Shown: positions 6,706 to 15,145 of the stretch, piece after piece
Layout: each line of letters opens with the position of its first letter
How positions within the stretch are numbered: the first letter of the stretch is position 1
NCBI GenBank assembly: GCA_017993055.1
Contig: JAGONM010000038.1
Coordinates: forward strand, 1-32,158
Direction of reading: 5' to 3'
From: Armatimonadota bacterium
GTDB lineage: Bacteria > Armatimonadota > UBA5829 > DTJY01
DNA: 32,158 nt
Position numbers and translations under genes: made by a program
The notes under the pieces: model-generated
Told to the model about the DNA's origin: nothing
Seen by the model: the letters and a program-made list of their open reading frames with translations, nothing else
Databases searched by the model: none

Positions 6706-8712
6706 TTACGGCCAGAAGGCGTAGGTCTGAGTGTTGAGGGCGATCCCGACGATCGTCCAGATGCTGCCCATCACGCACTCACCTATGATCAGACCGAGGA
6801 AAAGAGGCGCCGCGGCGCGGTAGGTCCGGAGCCCGCCGTATCGGAGGAGCATGAGCTTGATCAGCCACGCGATGAACATGCACATCCAGAGCTGGTGCAT
6901 GGACCACGTGCTGGAGACGGCGAAACCGACCGGGTGGAACGGGAACCAGAAGAAGCGCATCCTGAGGCTGTTCAGGAGGATGGTGAACAGGAAACCGACG
7001 ATGATCGCCCATGTGATATTCGCGCTCGGGACGGCGACGCCCTTGAGCCAGCCGTCGAGGCGGTTGTAAGGCTCGCCGCCGAAGATGAGCGGCACGGTCG
7101 GAGGGGCGACCTTCGACGCGGCGCCGACCTCGTAGCAGATGTGCAGCTGGGACCAGAAGCTCGCGATCGTGCCGGCGACGACGGCGAGCATTATCGCCGC
7201 GAAGAGCTTGCGGTAGCTCACGGAGGCGCGCTCGGCCATCTTGTAGCCCTCGAGCATGAACGGCATCGGGTGCGCCCGATAGGCGCGGTTGAACCAGAAC
7301 ATCATCGAGAGGACGACCAGATTCTGAGGGCCCAGGTGCGCCGGCCCGATGATCGAGGGCAGGATGGTATCCGGCCCCGCCGCGTGGAGGTCGTGAGCAG
7401 GGGGGCCGAGTTCGGCCCTCATGCGCGTAACCGCGATCGAGAGGGCGAAGTAGATAGCGAAAAAGGCCACTATCAGCCAGAGGGACATGCCCATGGCGTA
7501 GACGAAGGCGGTTAGCAGGAGGCCGCCGATCATCGCCCCGAAAGCGGCGGTCCGATACCGCAGGGGCTCCCCGGCGTCGTCCATCTCACCCTTGCCGGTC
7601 AGGATGTGGCCGATCAGCGACGAGAGGAACTTCCTGCTCGCCCAGATTGCGAAGAAGAATATCCCCATATACGCCCCGAACGACTGCTCGTTCACGTAAG
7701 GGAACCTTGGGATCTGGTTCCATCCGCGCGCGGCGGCGATGACCAGCTCCGCCTTCCAGAAGATGAAGAAGAACCATGAGGAGAACGACAGGTCGAGCGG
7801 CAGAAGCGTCCCGAGCCCGATCGCGAAGGGGTAGAATGAGATCGGGCAGTTGCCGATCGCGTTCCACGGCTGAGTGGTTATGTAGTTGCTGAGATTGATG
7901 CCCTTGATCTGCAGGCCCGGCACCGAGGGATAGAGCACGTGAAGCCCCTGGATGAGGTCCACGGCCACCGCGATGCCGACCCCGATCCAGAGAAGCTTGT
8001 TGCGAAAGAAGCCCGACTTCTCGTTGGAGACTTCGAGCGGGAGGTGCACAAGCGGGTAGGTCAGTTTCTCTCGCTCGGTCCACTGCTTCCTGAGCAGCAC
8101 GGTGAGGCACATCATCACCCACAGCAGGATGATTATGAAGATCGTCCACATACCGACGGGAACGGCCCAGATCAGGAGGGTCCGCTTGGTGTAGAGAGTG
8201 CTCGCGCCCTGGTAGAATCCCTTGATGGCCTCCGGGTCCCTCACCGACAGCCATTTCGGTATGAATCCCAGGAACAACTCGGCCCATTTGTTCTCAGGCG
8301 TGGCGAACTTGAAGGGGTGCGCGATGCCGGGGACGAGCACCTGGATCATGTCGTGGCCGGCGAGGGCGGACGACAGGTTGATCATGATGTAGATCGTGAG
8401 CAGCTCGCCTTGAGAAAGTACGTACCTGGGCGCGATACGCCGAATGCCGGTGTTGGCCAGGACGAGCAGGAGCAGGATGAAGACGGCGTTGTAGAAGAGC
8501 GAGATCGTGGTCGGGTGGCCCGCGTACCGCACGATTTCGGTAAGGAATATCCAGTAGTTGTTGAAGGGTATGATCAGCAGGGCGATCAGGACGGCCCTGA
8601 ACGTCACGCCGGAGAGATACTTTTCTGGCTGCTGAGTATTCAAGCTGAATTCCAGATAGGGATTGTCCGACGGGTCCGACAGGTCGGACACATCAGACTG
8701 AGACTGCGTCAC
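6706..8712 (-). CDS. DUF6785-type multi-pass membrane protein
   Basis: A 668-residue integral membrane protein with roughly a dozen or more hydrophobic helices, for example residues 38-62, 71-87 and 180-207, and a cluster near the C-terminus. YVLSQGELLTIYIMINLSSA and EREKLTYPLVHLPLEV are motifs I associate with the DUF6785/DUF6784 family, distantly like OPT-type oligopeptide transporters. That assignment is from memory and the substrate is unknown. The N-terminus is polar and holds the repeat SDVSDLSDPSD, encoded by a 9-base-period DNA repeat. The GTG start overlaps the tldE stop codon by four bases (GTGA), so the two are translationally coupled. The link to the TldD/TldE peptidase suggests handling of peptides, but this is inference. 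Confidence 0.8.
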   Translation of the reverse strand: MTQSQSDVSDLSDPSDNPYLEFSLNTQQPEKYLSGVTFRAVLIALLIIPFNNYWIFLTEIVRYAGHPTTISLFYNAVFILLLLVLANTGIRRIAPRYVLSQGELLTIYIMINLSSALAGHDMIQVLVPGIAHPFKFATPENKWAELFLGFIPKWLSVRDPEAIKGFYQGASTLYTKRTLLIWAVPVGMWTIFIIILLWVMMCLTVLLRKQWTEREKLTYPLVHLPLEVSNEKSGFFRNKLLWIGVGIAVAVDLIQGLHVLYPSVPGLQIKGINLSNYITTQPWNAIGNCPISFYPFAIGLGTLLPLDLSFSSWFFFIFWKAELVIAAARGWNQIPRFPYVNEQSFGAYMGIFFFAIWASRKFLSSLIGHILTGKGEMDDAGEPLRYRTAAFGAMIGGLLLTAFVYAMGMSLWLIVAFFAIYFALSIAVTRMRAELGPPAHDLHAAGPDTILPSIIGPAHLGPQNLVVLSMMFWFNRAYRAHPMPFMLEGYKMAERASVSYRKLFAAIMLAVVAGTIASFWSQLHICYEVGAASKVAPPTVPLIFGGEPYNRLDGWLKGVAVPSANITWAIIVGFLFTILLNSLRMRFFWFPFHPVGFAVSSTWSMHQLWMCMFIAWLIKLMLLRYGGLRTYRAAAPLFLGLIIGECVMGSIWTIVGIALNTQTYAFWP
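8666..8698 (-). repeat. Four-unit 9-base-period repeat inside the membrane protein gene
   Basis: Hexamers TCCGAC, TCCGAC, TCGGAC and TCAGAC occur at 8666, 8675, 8684 and 8693, each separated by three variable bases. In frame they give four Ser-Asp pairs, SDVSDLSDPSD. Units are partly inverted copies of each other (TCCGAC/GTCGGA). The array looks like a small mobile or expansion-prone repeat that happens to be translated. Confidence 0.6.
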
Positions 8713-10046
8713 TTGCCGCTGACGGTCATTTCGGCGATCTTGAATGTGGGGCTCACGATGGAGGACGTGAACTTCGCGTCGTCGCCGATCTGCTCCACGT
8801 TCAGCATCATCTCGAGCATGTTCCCGGCGATGGTCACCTCATGCACGGGGAACGCGAGTTCGCCGTCCCTGATCCACATGCCGGACGCGCCCACGGAGAA
8901 GTCGCCGGTGACGGCGCTGATGCCGTGCCCCATAGTCTCGGTGACGTAGAAGCCGTTCGATATGCCCCGGACGATTTCCTCCGGGGCCACCTGCGTCGGC
9001 CGCAGGTAGAAGTTCGTCGGGCCGATACTCGGAGTGCCCGAGTAGCCGCGCCGGGCGTTGCCGGAGGGTTCATCCCCGTACCTGCGCGCGGTCCGGGCGT
9101 CATAGAAGTACATTCTGAGGATACCGTCCTCCACGACCGTCTTGCACCGTGTCGGCACGCCCTCCCCATCGAACGGCATCGAACCTATGCCGGAGCGCAT
9201 CAACGGGTCGTCCATCAGCGTGACGAGCGGCGACGCCACTCTCTTGCCCAGCTTGTTCTTGAGGAAGGACATGCCCCGGTGGACTCCCTCGCCGTCGAGC
9301 GCGTCGAAGACGGCGTCCCAAAGGATCGAGGCGACGCTCCACTCGAAGACCACTGGAGCCTTCTGCGTCTCCACCTTCCGCGCTCCGAGCTTCTGAACGG
9401 CCCGACGAGCCGCCTCTCGCCCTACGAAATCGGGGGGCTCGAGTTGGTCCAGGAAACGCTTCCCGCAGCCGTAGGAGGCGACCTCCTTCCGGCCTTCCTG
9501 CTCGGCGAGGGGGGCGCACCCGATACCGCAGTAAGTACCCGACTTCTCGCAGCAGATACCGTTCGAGTTGGCGATGATCGAACTGCCCGAGGAACTGCTG
9601 AACCCGCCGCCGTAGCTGTTCGTGATCCGGTCGTCGTACGAGAGCGCGGCAGTCTCCGACTCGCGGGCCATCTCGATCTTGCGGTCGGTAGCCAGGTCGG
9701 CGATGGAGTGGTCGAAGAGCTCGAGGTCCGGAACGGCGGCCGGTCCGGTGTCCGGCAGGCCGTTGAACCGGTCGCGCCCGGCTTGCTTCGCCAGTTGTAC
9801 CGTGGTCCGAACCATGTCGGCGATCGTGTCGGCGCCGAAGTCGGTCGTGCTGGCGAAAGCCATCCGCTTGTCCACGAAGACGCGCAGACCGAGGCCTTTC
9901 GACGACGCCTGCGTCAGGGTCTCGACGTCTCCGAGCCGGACGTTGACGTCGAACTGGCTGCCGGTCTGGAGGTAGACCTCGGCCTCGTGAGCGCCCGCGA
10001 GCATCGCGGCCGCCACTACATCTTGTGCGAACTGCCGGTAGTCCAT
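8709..10046 (-). CDS. tldE: TldE/PmbA-like subunit of the TldD-TldE protease
   Basis: A 445-residue member of the TldD/PmbA family, near the usual 450. The N-terminal half holds EAEVYLQTGSQFDVNVRLG and GLGLRVFVDKRMAFASTTDF. The C-terminal half ends with FSVGASGMWIRDGEL and SPTFKIAEMTVSGK. It has no HExxxH motif, as expected for the non-catalytic TldE partner that forms a heterodimer with TldD. In other bacteria the complex degrades unfolded or leader peptides, for example in microcin B17 maturation and CcdA turnover. It starts three bases after the tldD stop codon, so the pair is co-translated. No peptide precursor gene was recognised nearby. Confidence 0.93.
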   Translation of the reverse strand: MDYRQFAQDVVAAAMLAGAHEAEVYLQTGSQFDVNVRLGDVETLTQASSKGLGLRVFVDKRMAFASTTDFGADTIADMVRTTVQLAKQAGRDRFNGLPDTGPAAVPDLELFDHSIADLATDRKIEMARESETAALSYDDRITNSYGGGFSSSSGSSIIANSNGICCEKSGTYCGIGCAPLAEQEGRKEVASYGCGKRFLDQLEPPDFVGREAARRAVQKLGARKVETQKAPVVFEWSVASILWDAVFDALDGEGVHRGMSFLKNKLGKRVASPLVTLMDDPLMRSGIGSMPFDGEGVPTRCKTVVEDGILRMYFYDARTARRYGDEPSGNARRGYSGTPSIGPTNFYLRPTQVAPEEIVRGISNGFYVTETMGHGISAVTGDFSVGASGMWIRDGELAFPVHEVTIAGNMLEMMLNVEQIGDDAKFTSSIVSPTFKIAEMTVSGK

Positions 10047-10049
10047 CGT

Positions 10050-11474
10050 CTACTCAGTCTCCGTCCCGCCGACGGTCATCTCGGAAACCTTGACGGTCGG
10101 CATACCGACGGTGGTCGGCACGGACTGCCCACCCTTGCCGCAGGTGCCGATCCCCGCGTCGAGCGCCAGGTCGGAGCCGACCATCACAACCTTCGTCAGG
10201 ATGTCCGGCCCGTTGCCGATGAGAGTCGCGCCGCGGATCGGGGCGGTGAGCTTGCCGTTTTCTATGAGATAGCCCTCGGTGATGCTGAAGGTGAAGTTGC
10301 CGTTGGTTATGTCCACCTGGCCGCCGCTGAAGAAACCCGCGTAGACCCCGCGCTTGACGGACTGCACGATCTCGTCGGGATCGGAGTCGCCGGCCTCCAT
10401 GAAGAAGCATGTCATGCGCGGGATAGGGTAGTCGTGGTAGCTCTGGCGCCGGCCGTTGCCCGTGAGAGGGAGTCCGAGAAGCCCGCCGTTCAGGCGGTCG
10501 GTCATGTAGCCGCGAAGCGCTCCGTTCTCGATCAGCACGTTGCGCTGTCCCGGCGTGCCCTCGTCATCTATGTTGATGGTGCCCCGGGCGCCCGGGACGG
10601 TAGCGTCGTCCACGAGCGTGCAGATGTCGGCGGCGACCTTCTGCCCCACCCTGCCCTCGAAGATGCTCGTCTTCTTGCGGACGAAATCGGCCTCGAGCCC
10701 GTGCCCGACGGCCTCGTGGAGGAGCACCCCGCCCCATGCGTTCTTGATCACGACCGGCATCATCCCGGCGGGAGCGGGCACGGCATCGAGTTGGATGACG
10801 GCTACCCTGGCGGCCTCTCGGCCGATCTCCTCGGGAGAGACGGAGTCGAAATACTCCATGCCCACTCGACCGCCGCCGCCGTAGCTCCCGCTGCGGGAGA
10901 CGCCCTTGTGGCCGGCGAGACAGGCGACTCTCATGCGGATCATCGTCTGGCGGTCGGCGATCCAGAGGCCGTCGGAGTTGGCGACCACGATCTCCTTCTC
11001 GTCGTCCGAGAAGCCGGCATCTACCTGCTTGATCCGGTGATCGTAGTCGTATGCGGCCTTGTTCGCGCGCTTTACCAGCGAGATCTTCTCGGCGACCGGG
11101 CGGGCCGATGGTTCGATGCCGACGGTGTAGTAATCGGGCACAGTCTCGGATGAGACGTTGACGGGCCTCTCACAGCCCGGCCCCGCGGCGATATGGGCGG
11201 CGGTGCGGGCGGATTCCAGAAGGCTCTCCATGTCGAGGCGGTCGGAGTATGCATATCCGGTCTTCTCCCCGGAGAGCACGCGGATTCCGACTCCCTGCGC
11301 GACCCGCATCTCGGCGGACCGGATCTTGCGCTCCTCGAGAGGGATGCTCGTGCTCTTCGACCGCTGGACGTAGACCTCGGCGAAGTCGCCCCCGCGGCTG
11401 AGCGCGGCGGAGAGCAGTTCCTCGATCGCTTCTTTCGGGAGCAGAGCGGAGATTCCCGGCTCGACAGTCGGCAT
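10050..11474 (-). CDS. tldD: TldD-like zinc metalloprotease
   Basis: A 474-residue catalytic partner of TldE, matching the usual length of about 480. The zinc motif HEAVGH is at residues 253-258 (in GGVLLHEAVGHGLEADFV), and Cys445 in GIGTCGKGGQ corresponds to the third zinc ligand of E. coli TldD. Other family marks are GEKTGYAYSD and INIDDEGTPGQRNVLIENG. The ATG at 11474 was chosen because it gives the family N-terminus MPTVEPGISALLPKEAIEE and has GGGGA upstream. A longer frame to 11732 is low-complexity and lies across the promoter. The gene heads a three-gene operon with tldE and a membrane protein. Confidence 0.95.
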   Translation of the reverse strand: MPTVEPGISALLPKEAIEELLSAALSRGGDFAEVYVQRSKSTSIPLEERKIRSAEMRVAQGVGIRVLSGEKTGYAYSDRLDMESLLESARTAAHIAAGPGCERPVNVSSETVPDYYTVGIEPSARPVAEKISLVKRANKAAYDYDHRIKQVDAGFSDDEKEIVVANSDGLWIADRQTMIRMRVACLAGHKGVSRSGSYGGGGRVGMEYFDSVSPEEIGREAARVAVIQLDAVPAPAGMMPVVIKNAWGGVLLHEAVGHGLEADFVRKKTSIFEGRVGQKVAADICTLVDDATVPGARGTINIDDEGTPGQRNVLIENGALRGYMTDRLNGGLLGLPLTGNGRRQSYHDYPIPRMTCFFMEAGDSDPDEIVQSVKRGVYAGFFSGGQVDITNGNFTFSITEGYLIENGKLTAPIRGATLIGNGPDILTKVVMVGSDLALDAGIGTCGKGGQSVPTTVGMPTVKVSEMTVGGTETE

Positions 11475-11509
11475 GCGGCGTCCCCATTCGAGAAGGTGGT
11501 AGATGACGG

Positions 11510-11794
11510 GTGAATGGTAGCAGAACGTCTCTCCCGGAGTCAAGGCTCGGACTTCCCGGCGCGAAGGCGGACCGGACGCAGGCGGCGCTCGACTTCGTGC
11601 TCCGCGCGCTTGCGGATGCGGGCGGGAGCCTTCCCCGGAAGGACCTGATCGAGCTGGCGAAGGTGGAGGGGATTGCCAAGCGCACCCTCGAGATTGCTCT
11701 GAGGGATGCTGTGTGCGCAGGGGAGCTATCAAAGGCGAAGAACGGGCGTGATGTCATCTACAGTCAGGCCGAACCCACGCTGTTGCTCGAGTAG
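11510..11794 (+). CDS. Small winged-helix-like protein or gene remnant
   Basis: A 94-residue ORF that I do not recognise as a named family. From about residue 23 it reads like a compact helical DNA-binding domain: AALDFVLRALADAGGSLPRK, DLIELAKVEGIAKRTLEIAL and AVCAGELSKAKNG. This is the pattern of a small winged helix or of the C-terminal domain of a larger helicase- or replication-type protein. There is no convincing ribosome binding site at the GTG, and its first codons overlap the tldD promoter on the other strand. It could be a decayed 3' fragment of a longer gene. Codons from about 11560 onward look genuinely coding (GC-rich third positions). Confidence 0.4.
   Translation: MNGSRTSLPESRLGLPGAKADRTQAALDFVLRALADAGGSLPRKDLIELAKVEGIAKRTLEIALRDAVCAGELSKAKNGRDVIYSQAEPTLLLE
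11514..11543 (-). promoter_or_regulatory. Promoter of the tldD operon
   Basis: TTGACT (11543-11538) and TACCAT (11519-11514) are separated by 18 bases on the minus strand. The -35 box matches five of six positions and the -10 box four of six. The expected start is near 11507, giving a leader of roughly 33 bases to the tldD ATG. Confidence 0.6.
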
Positions 11795-12017
11795 CAAACG
11801 ATCTGCGCAAAGACGCGCGCAGTATATAGAGTTGCGCTCTTGCGCTCGTTCGAGCGTGGAATGGACTACCGCAGAGATGCATCTCGGGGAAGGCCGGTTT
11901 GCAGGCCCTCACTTGGGTTCGGGCCTGCGCAAACAGCCTCGAGCCTTGGGCGCGGGAGTGCTGGGCAGGCATACGAGCGATAACTTCCGGGAGCACGACG
12001 GCCGGACGGCAGAAAAA
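11795..12017. other. Non-coding stretch with hairpins upstream of clpB
   Basis: No convincing gene was found between the small ORF and the clpB promoter. The region holds a short palindrome, CGCTCG-TT-CGAGCG, near 11842-11856. It also holds a larger hairpin at 11897-11934, where GTTT plus GCAGGCCC pair with GGGCCTGC plus AAAC (2-base bulge, 12-base loop). The hairpin has no T-run on either strand. Its role is unknown; it could be the relic of a longer gene related to the ORF at 11510. Confidence 0.4.
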
Positions 12018-12049
12018 CACTTGACAATACTATTATCAAGTGGTATGAT
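12018..12049 (+). promoter_or_regulatory. clpB promoter with HAIR-like operator
   Basis: TTGACA (12021-12026) and TATGAT (12044-12049) are separated by 17 bases, a near-consensus promoter. Overlapping it is the dyad CTTGACA-N7-TATCAAG, extended by CA and TG to 9-bp arms with one mismatch (12018-12042). The HspR operator HAIR is CTTGAGT-N7-ACTCAAG, so the outer five bases and the spacing agree exactly. The left arm covers the -35 box and the right arm reaches the -10 spacer, ideal for repression. Control by an HspR-like MerR-family repressor is inferred; no hspR gene is in the window. Confidence 0.75.
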
Positions 12050-12141
12050 AGCTTCGATTGAGTAGAGTAGGCTCGCGGCCGGAGGGGTATCAACATTCCG
12101 GGCGCACGCGATATCGAGCACGGTTGGAGGGATTTCAACGG

Positions 12142-14742
12142 ATGAGAATGGACAAGTTTACGATCAAGGCACAGGAAGCCGTCCAGGAGGCGCAGAACCT
12201 CGCGGACCGGAACGGGCAACAGGAGATCGGCGCGGAGCACCTTCTTCTTGCATTACTGACGCAGGAGGAGGGCGTCGTCACGCCTGTCCTCCAGAAGATC
12301 GGCGTGGACCCACGCGCGGCTCAGCGACAGGTGGAGGCTCTGCTCGACCGCATGCCTAAGGTCCAGGGCGTCACCGGCCAGGTCTACATCTCGGCCGAGC
12401 TCAAATCCGCGCTCGACAAGGCCTGGGACGAGGCCCAGCGGATGAAGGACGAGTACGTCAGCACGGAGCACCTCCTTCTGGCGATCTCCGAGTCGAAGAG
12501 CGAGGCGGGCAACATACTCCGGTCGCTCGGCGCGGCGAAGGACAAGATCCTCCAGGCTCTGACCGACGTACGGGGGACCGCGCGAGTCACCGATCAGAAC
12601 CCCGAGGAGAAGTACCAGGCGCTGGAGAGATACGGCCGCGATCTGACCGAGATGGCGCGCAAGGGGAAGCTCGACCCGGTGATCGGCCGGGACGAGGAGA
12701 TTCGGCGGGTGGTCCAGGTACTGTCCCGGCGCACCAAGAACAACCCGGTGCTGATCGGCGAACCGGGGGTCGGCAAGACGGCGATCGTCGAGGGCCTCGC
12801 GCAGCGCATCGAGTCCGGCGACATCCCCGAGGGACTGAAGGACAAGCGGCTGATCGCGCTGGACATCGGGGGGATGATCGCGGGCGCTAAGTACCGGGGC
12901 GAGTTCGAGGACCGCATGAAGGCCGTTCTTCGCGAGGTCGCGGAAGCCGAGGGCGAGGTCATCCTCTTCATTGACGAGCTGCACACCGTGGTGGGAGCGG
13001 GGGCCGCCGAAGGCGCGGTGGACGCCTCGAACATGCTGAAGCCGATGCTCGCGCGGGGCGAGCTTCGTTGCGTCGGCGCGACCACGCTCGACGAGTACCG
13101 CAAGCACATCGAGAAGGACGCCGCCCTCGAGCGGAGGTTCCAGCCGATCGTCGTAGGGGAGCCGGACGTGGACGACACGATCGCCATACTGCGCGGCCTG
13201 AAGGAGCGGTATGAGGTCCACCACGGCGTGAAGATCAACGACTCGGCGATCGTGGCGGCGGCGGTGCTCTCGCACCGGTACATCGCGGACCGGTTCCTGC
13301 CGGACAAGGCGATTGACCTGATTGACGAGTCCGCGTCACGCCTGCGCATCGAGATTGACAGCATGCCCGTGGAGATAGACGTGATCGAGCGGCGGATCAG
13401 GCAGCTCGAGATCGAGCGCGAGGCCCTGAAGAAGGAGACCGACAAGACCGCCAAGGAACGCCTCGGGAAGCTGGAGAAGGAGCTTGCCGACCTGCGCGAG
13501 CAGAGCGCGGAGATGAAGGCCCACTGGCAGAACGAGAAGGACGTAGTGCGCCGCATCCAGCAGACGAAGGAGCAGATCGAGCAGGCTAGGATAGACCTCC
13601 AGCACGCCGAGCGCGATGCCGACCTTCAGAAGGCCGCCGAGCTCAGGTACGGCACGATGCTCTCCCTCGAGAAGGAACTGGAGGAGCAGACCGCCGGCCT
13701 GGTGGAGGTCCAGAAGGACCGCAAGATGCTCAAGGAGGAGGTGGACGAGGAGGACATCGCCGAGGTCGTGAGCAAGTGGACCGGCATCCCCGTCTCCAGG
13801 ATGATGGAAGGCGAGATGCAGAAACTCGTCCACATGGACGAGCGGCTCAAGGAGCGGGTGGTCGGCCAGGACGAGGCGGTTCAGGCGGTCTCGAATGCCG
13901 TCAGACGCGCGCGAGCCGGCCTGCAGGACCCGAACCGGCCGATCGGGAGCTTCATCTTCATGGGGCCGACGGGCGTCGGCAAGACCGAGCTTGCCCGGGC
14001 GCTCGCGGAGTTCCTGTTCGACGACGAGAAGGCGATGATCCGGCTCGACATGTCCGAGTACATGGAGAAGCATTCGGTCGCGCGGATGATCGGCGCGCCG
14101 CCGGGGTACGTCGGCTTCGAGGAGGGCGGACAGCTCACCGAGGCGGTCCGTCGGAGGCCGTACAGCGTGCTGCTCTTCGACGAGATCGAGAAGGCGCACC
14201 AGGACGTGTTCAACGTGCTGCTCCAGATCCTGGACGAGGGCCGGATGACCGACGGCCAGGGCCGGACGGTCGACTTCAAGAACACGGTGATCATCATGAC
14301 GTCGAACGTCGGCTCGCAGTGGATTCAGGAGATGGCCGGGACCGATGACCGGGAGATGCGGGGCCGGGTCACGGAGGCCCTGCGGGCGCAGTTCCGGCCG
14401 GAGTTCCTGAACCGGCTCGACGAGATCATCATCTTCAACTCGCTCTCGGCCGAGCACATCAAGGCGATCGTCGAGATCCAGCTCGGGTACCTGAGGAAGC
14501 GGCTCGCGGACCGGAAGATCGAGATCGAGGTGACCGACCGGGCGGAACAGGAGCTTGCGGCCGAGGGGTTCGACCCGACCTACGGCGCGCGCCCGCTCAA
14601 GCGGACGATCCAGAAGCGGATCCAGGACCCGCTTGCGATGAAGATCCTGGAGGGCGAGTTCCACGACGGCGACCGCATCACCGTGGACGCGCTCGATGGG
14701 GAGTTCGCCTTCACCCGGGCGGTCGCGGCAGAGGTTGGGTAG
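12142..14742 (+). CDS. clpB: ATP-dependent disaggregase ClpB
   Basis: An 866-residue Hsp100 chaperone that, with DnaK, extracts polypeptides from aggregates. The Clp N-domain spans about 1-145 ([16 protein letters not shown]). NBD1 has Walker A GEPGVGKT (206-213) and Walker B VILFIDE. A long coiled-coil middle domain (about 400-530) distinguishes ClpB from ClpC. NBD2 has Walker A GPTGVGKT (about 609-616) and Walker B SVLLFDE. The C-terminal domain ends at residue 866. The ATG at 12142 was chosen because GGAGG lies 11 bases upstream; a second ATG at 12148 would give the usual [10 protein letters not shown] start. A diverged copy of its last 38 codons lies at 15568-15684, beyond an inserted two-gene cassette. 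Confidence 0.97.
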   Translation: MRMDKFTIKAQEAVQEAQNLADRNGQQEIGAEHLLLALLTQEEGVVTPVLQKIGVDPRAAQRQVEALLDRMPKVQGVTGQVYISAELKSALDKAWDEAQRMKDEYVSTEHLLLAISESKSEAGNILRSLGAAKDKILQALTDVRGTARVTDQNPEEKYQALERYGRDLTEMARKGKLDPVIGRDEEIRRVVQVLSRRTKNNPVLIGEPGVGKTAIVEGLAQRIESGDIPEGLKDKRLIALDIGGMIAGAKYRGEFEDRMKAVLREVAEAEGEVILFIDELHTVVGAGAAEGAVDASNMLKPMLARGELRCVGATTLDEYRKHIEKDAALERRFQPIVVGEPDVDDTIAILRGLKERYEVHHGVKINDSAIVAAAVLSHRYIADRFLPDKAIDLIDESASRLRIEIDSMPVEIDVIERRIRQLEIEREALKKETDKTAKERLGKLEKELADLREQSAEMKAHWQNEKDVVRRIQQTKEQIEQARIDLQHAERDADLQKAAELRYGTMLSLEKELEEQTAGLVEVQKDRKMLKEEVDEEDIAEVVSKWTGIPVSRMMEGEMQKLVHMDERLKERVVGQDEAVQAVSNAVRRARAGLQDPNRPIGSFIFMGPTGVGKTELARALAEFLFDDEKAMIRLDMSEYMEKHSVARMIGAPPGYVGFEEGGQLTEAVRRRPYSVLLFDEIEKAHQDVFNVLLQILDEGRMTDGQGRTVDFKNTVIIMTSNVGSQWIQEMAGTDDREMRGRVTEALRAQFRPEFLNRLDEIIIFNSLSAEHIKAIVEIQLGYLRKRLADRKIEIEVTDRAEQELAAEGFDPTYGARPLKRTIQKRIQDPLAMKILEGEFHDGDRITVDALDGEFAFTRAVAAEVG
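14626..14742 (+). repeat. Direct repeat, copy 1: functional clpB 3' end
   Basis: The last 38 codons and stop of clpB recur at 15568-15684. By hand count 101 of 117 bases match, including a 41-base identical block starting at 14649, and 33 of 38 residues match. Most of the early differences are synonymous, so the two copies derive from two functional clpB genes and not from recent decay. Confidence 0.9.
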
Positions 14743-14750
14743 AAGATCGG

Positions 14751-14778
14751 AAGGGAGGCCTGTAACGGCCTCCCTTTT
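14751..14778 (+). terminator. Intrinsic terminator of clpB
   Basis: AAGGGAGGCC (14751-14760) pairs perfectly with GGCCTCCCTT (14767-14776) around a 6-base loop and runs into TTTT. The same stem, GGGAGGCC with a different 6-base loop, occurs after the second clpB end at 15694-15717. Confidence 0.88.
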
Positions 14779-14789
14779 CACTTGAAGCA

Positions 14790-14818
14790 TTGCCAATCGG
14801 CTGAAAACACGATATTAT
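14790..14818 (+). promoter_or_regulatory. Promoter of the MNT-HEPN pair, probably leaderless
   Basis: TTGCCA (14790-14795) and TATTAT (14813-14818) are separated by 17 bases. The expected start, seven bases after the -10 box, falls on the A of the ATG at 14825, and no ribosome binding site is present. A perfect 10-bp palindrome, ATAGGCCTAT (14817-14826), spans the end of the -10 box and the start codon and is a candidate autoregulatory site. Confidence 0.65.
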
Positions 14819-14824
14819 AGGCCT

Positions 14825-15145
14825 ATGAACCCTCAGACCGCCGAACAACTGGATGAACTGGTCAAGCGCATAGTGGATGCCGTCCATCCACTGAGAATCA
14901 TTCTTTTCGGTTCCGCCGCAAGGAATGAAATGGGTCCTGATAGCGATGTGGATGTATTGGTCGTGATGCCGGATGGGACTGACCGCCTGGAGGTCGCACA
15001 GTACCTGCACACGCAGTTCTTCGGGATACCTCTCGCAGTTGACGTTGTCGTAGCAACCCCGACAGATCTCGCACTCTACGGTCAGAGCATAGGTTTGGTC
15101 TATCGAACCGTGCTCGAAGAAGGCAGGGAGTTGTATGCCGCGTAG
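14825..15145 (+). CDS. MNT-type minimal nucleotidyltransferase (antitoxin of a MNT-HEPN pair)
   Basis: A 106-residue Pol-beta superfamily nucleotidyltransferase. The core motif GSAARNEMGPDSDVDVLV (residues 29-46) supplies Gly-Ser and the metal-binding Asp41 and Asp43, and Asp73 in AVDVVV is the probable third carboxylate. All three catalytic acids are therefore kept. Proteins of this size next to a HEPN gene are usually antitoxins; in MntA-HepT systems they inactivate the HEPN toxin by adding AMP. The gene overlaps the HEPN gene by 11 bases. Its base composition and codon use are less GC-rich than clpB, and it sits between two clpB 3' ends, both suggesting acquisition. Confidence 0.88.
   Translation: MNPQTAEQLDELVKRIVDAVHPLRIILFGSAARNEMGPDSDVDVLVVMPDGTDRLEVAQYLHTQFFGIPLAVDVVVATPTDLALYGQSIGLVYRTVLEEGRELYAA

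Noticed and set aside
8841-11153. A 770-codon open frame on the plus strand opposite tldE and tldD
   Set aside because: It is the antisense shadow of GC-rich genes with clear TldD/TldE motifs; its own protein is Arg/Asp/Gly-rich and matches no family.
13336-14796. A 486-codon open frame antisense to clpB
   Set aside because: It lies wholly opposite conserved ClpB domains and is a composition artefact.
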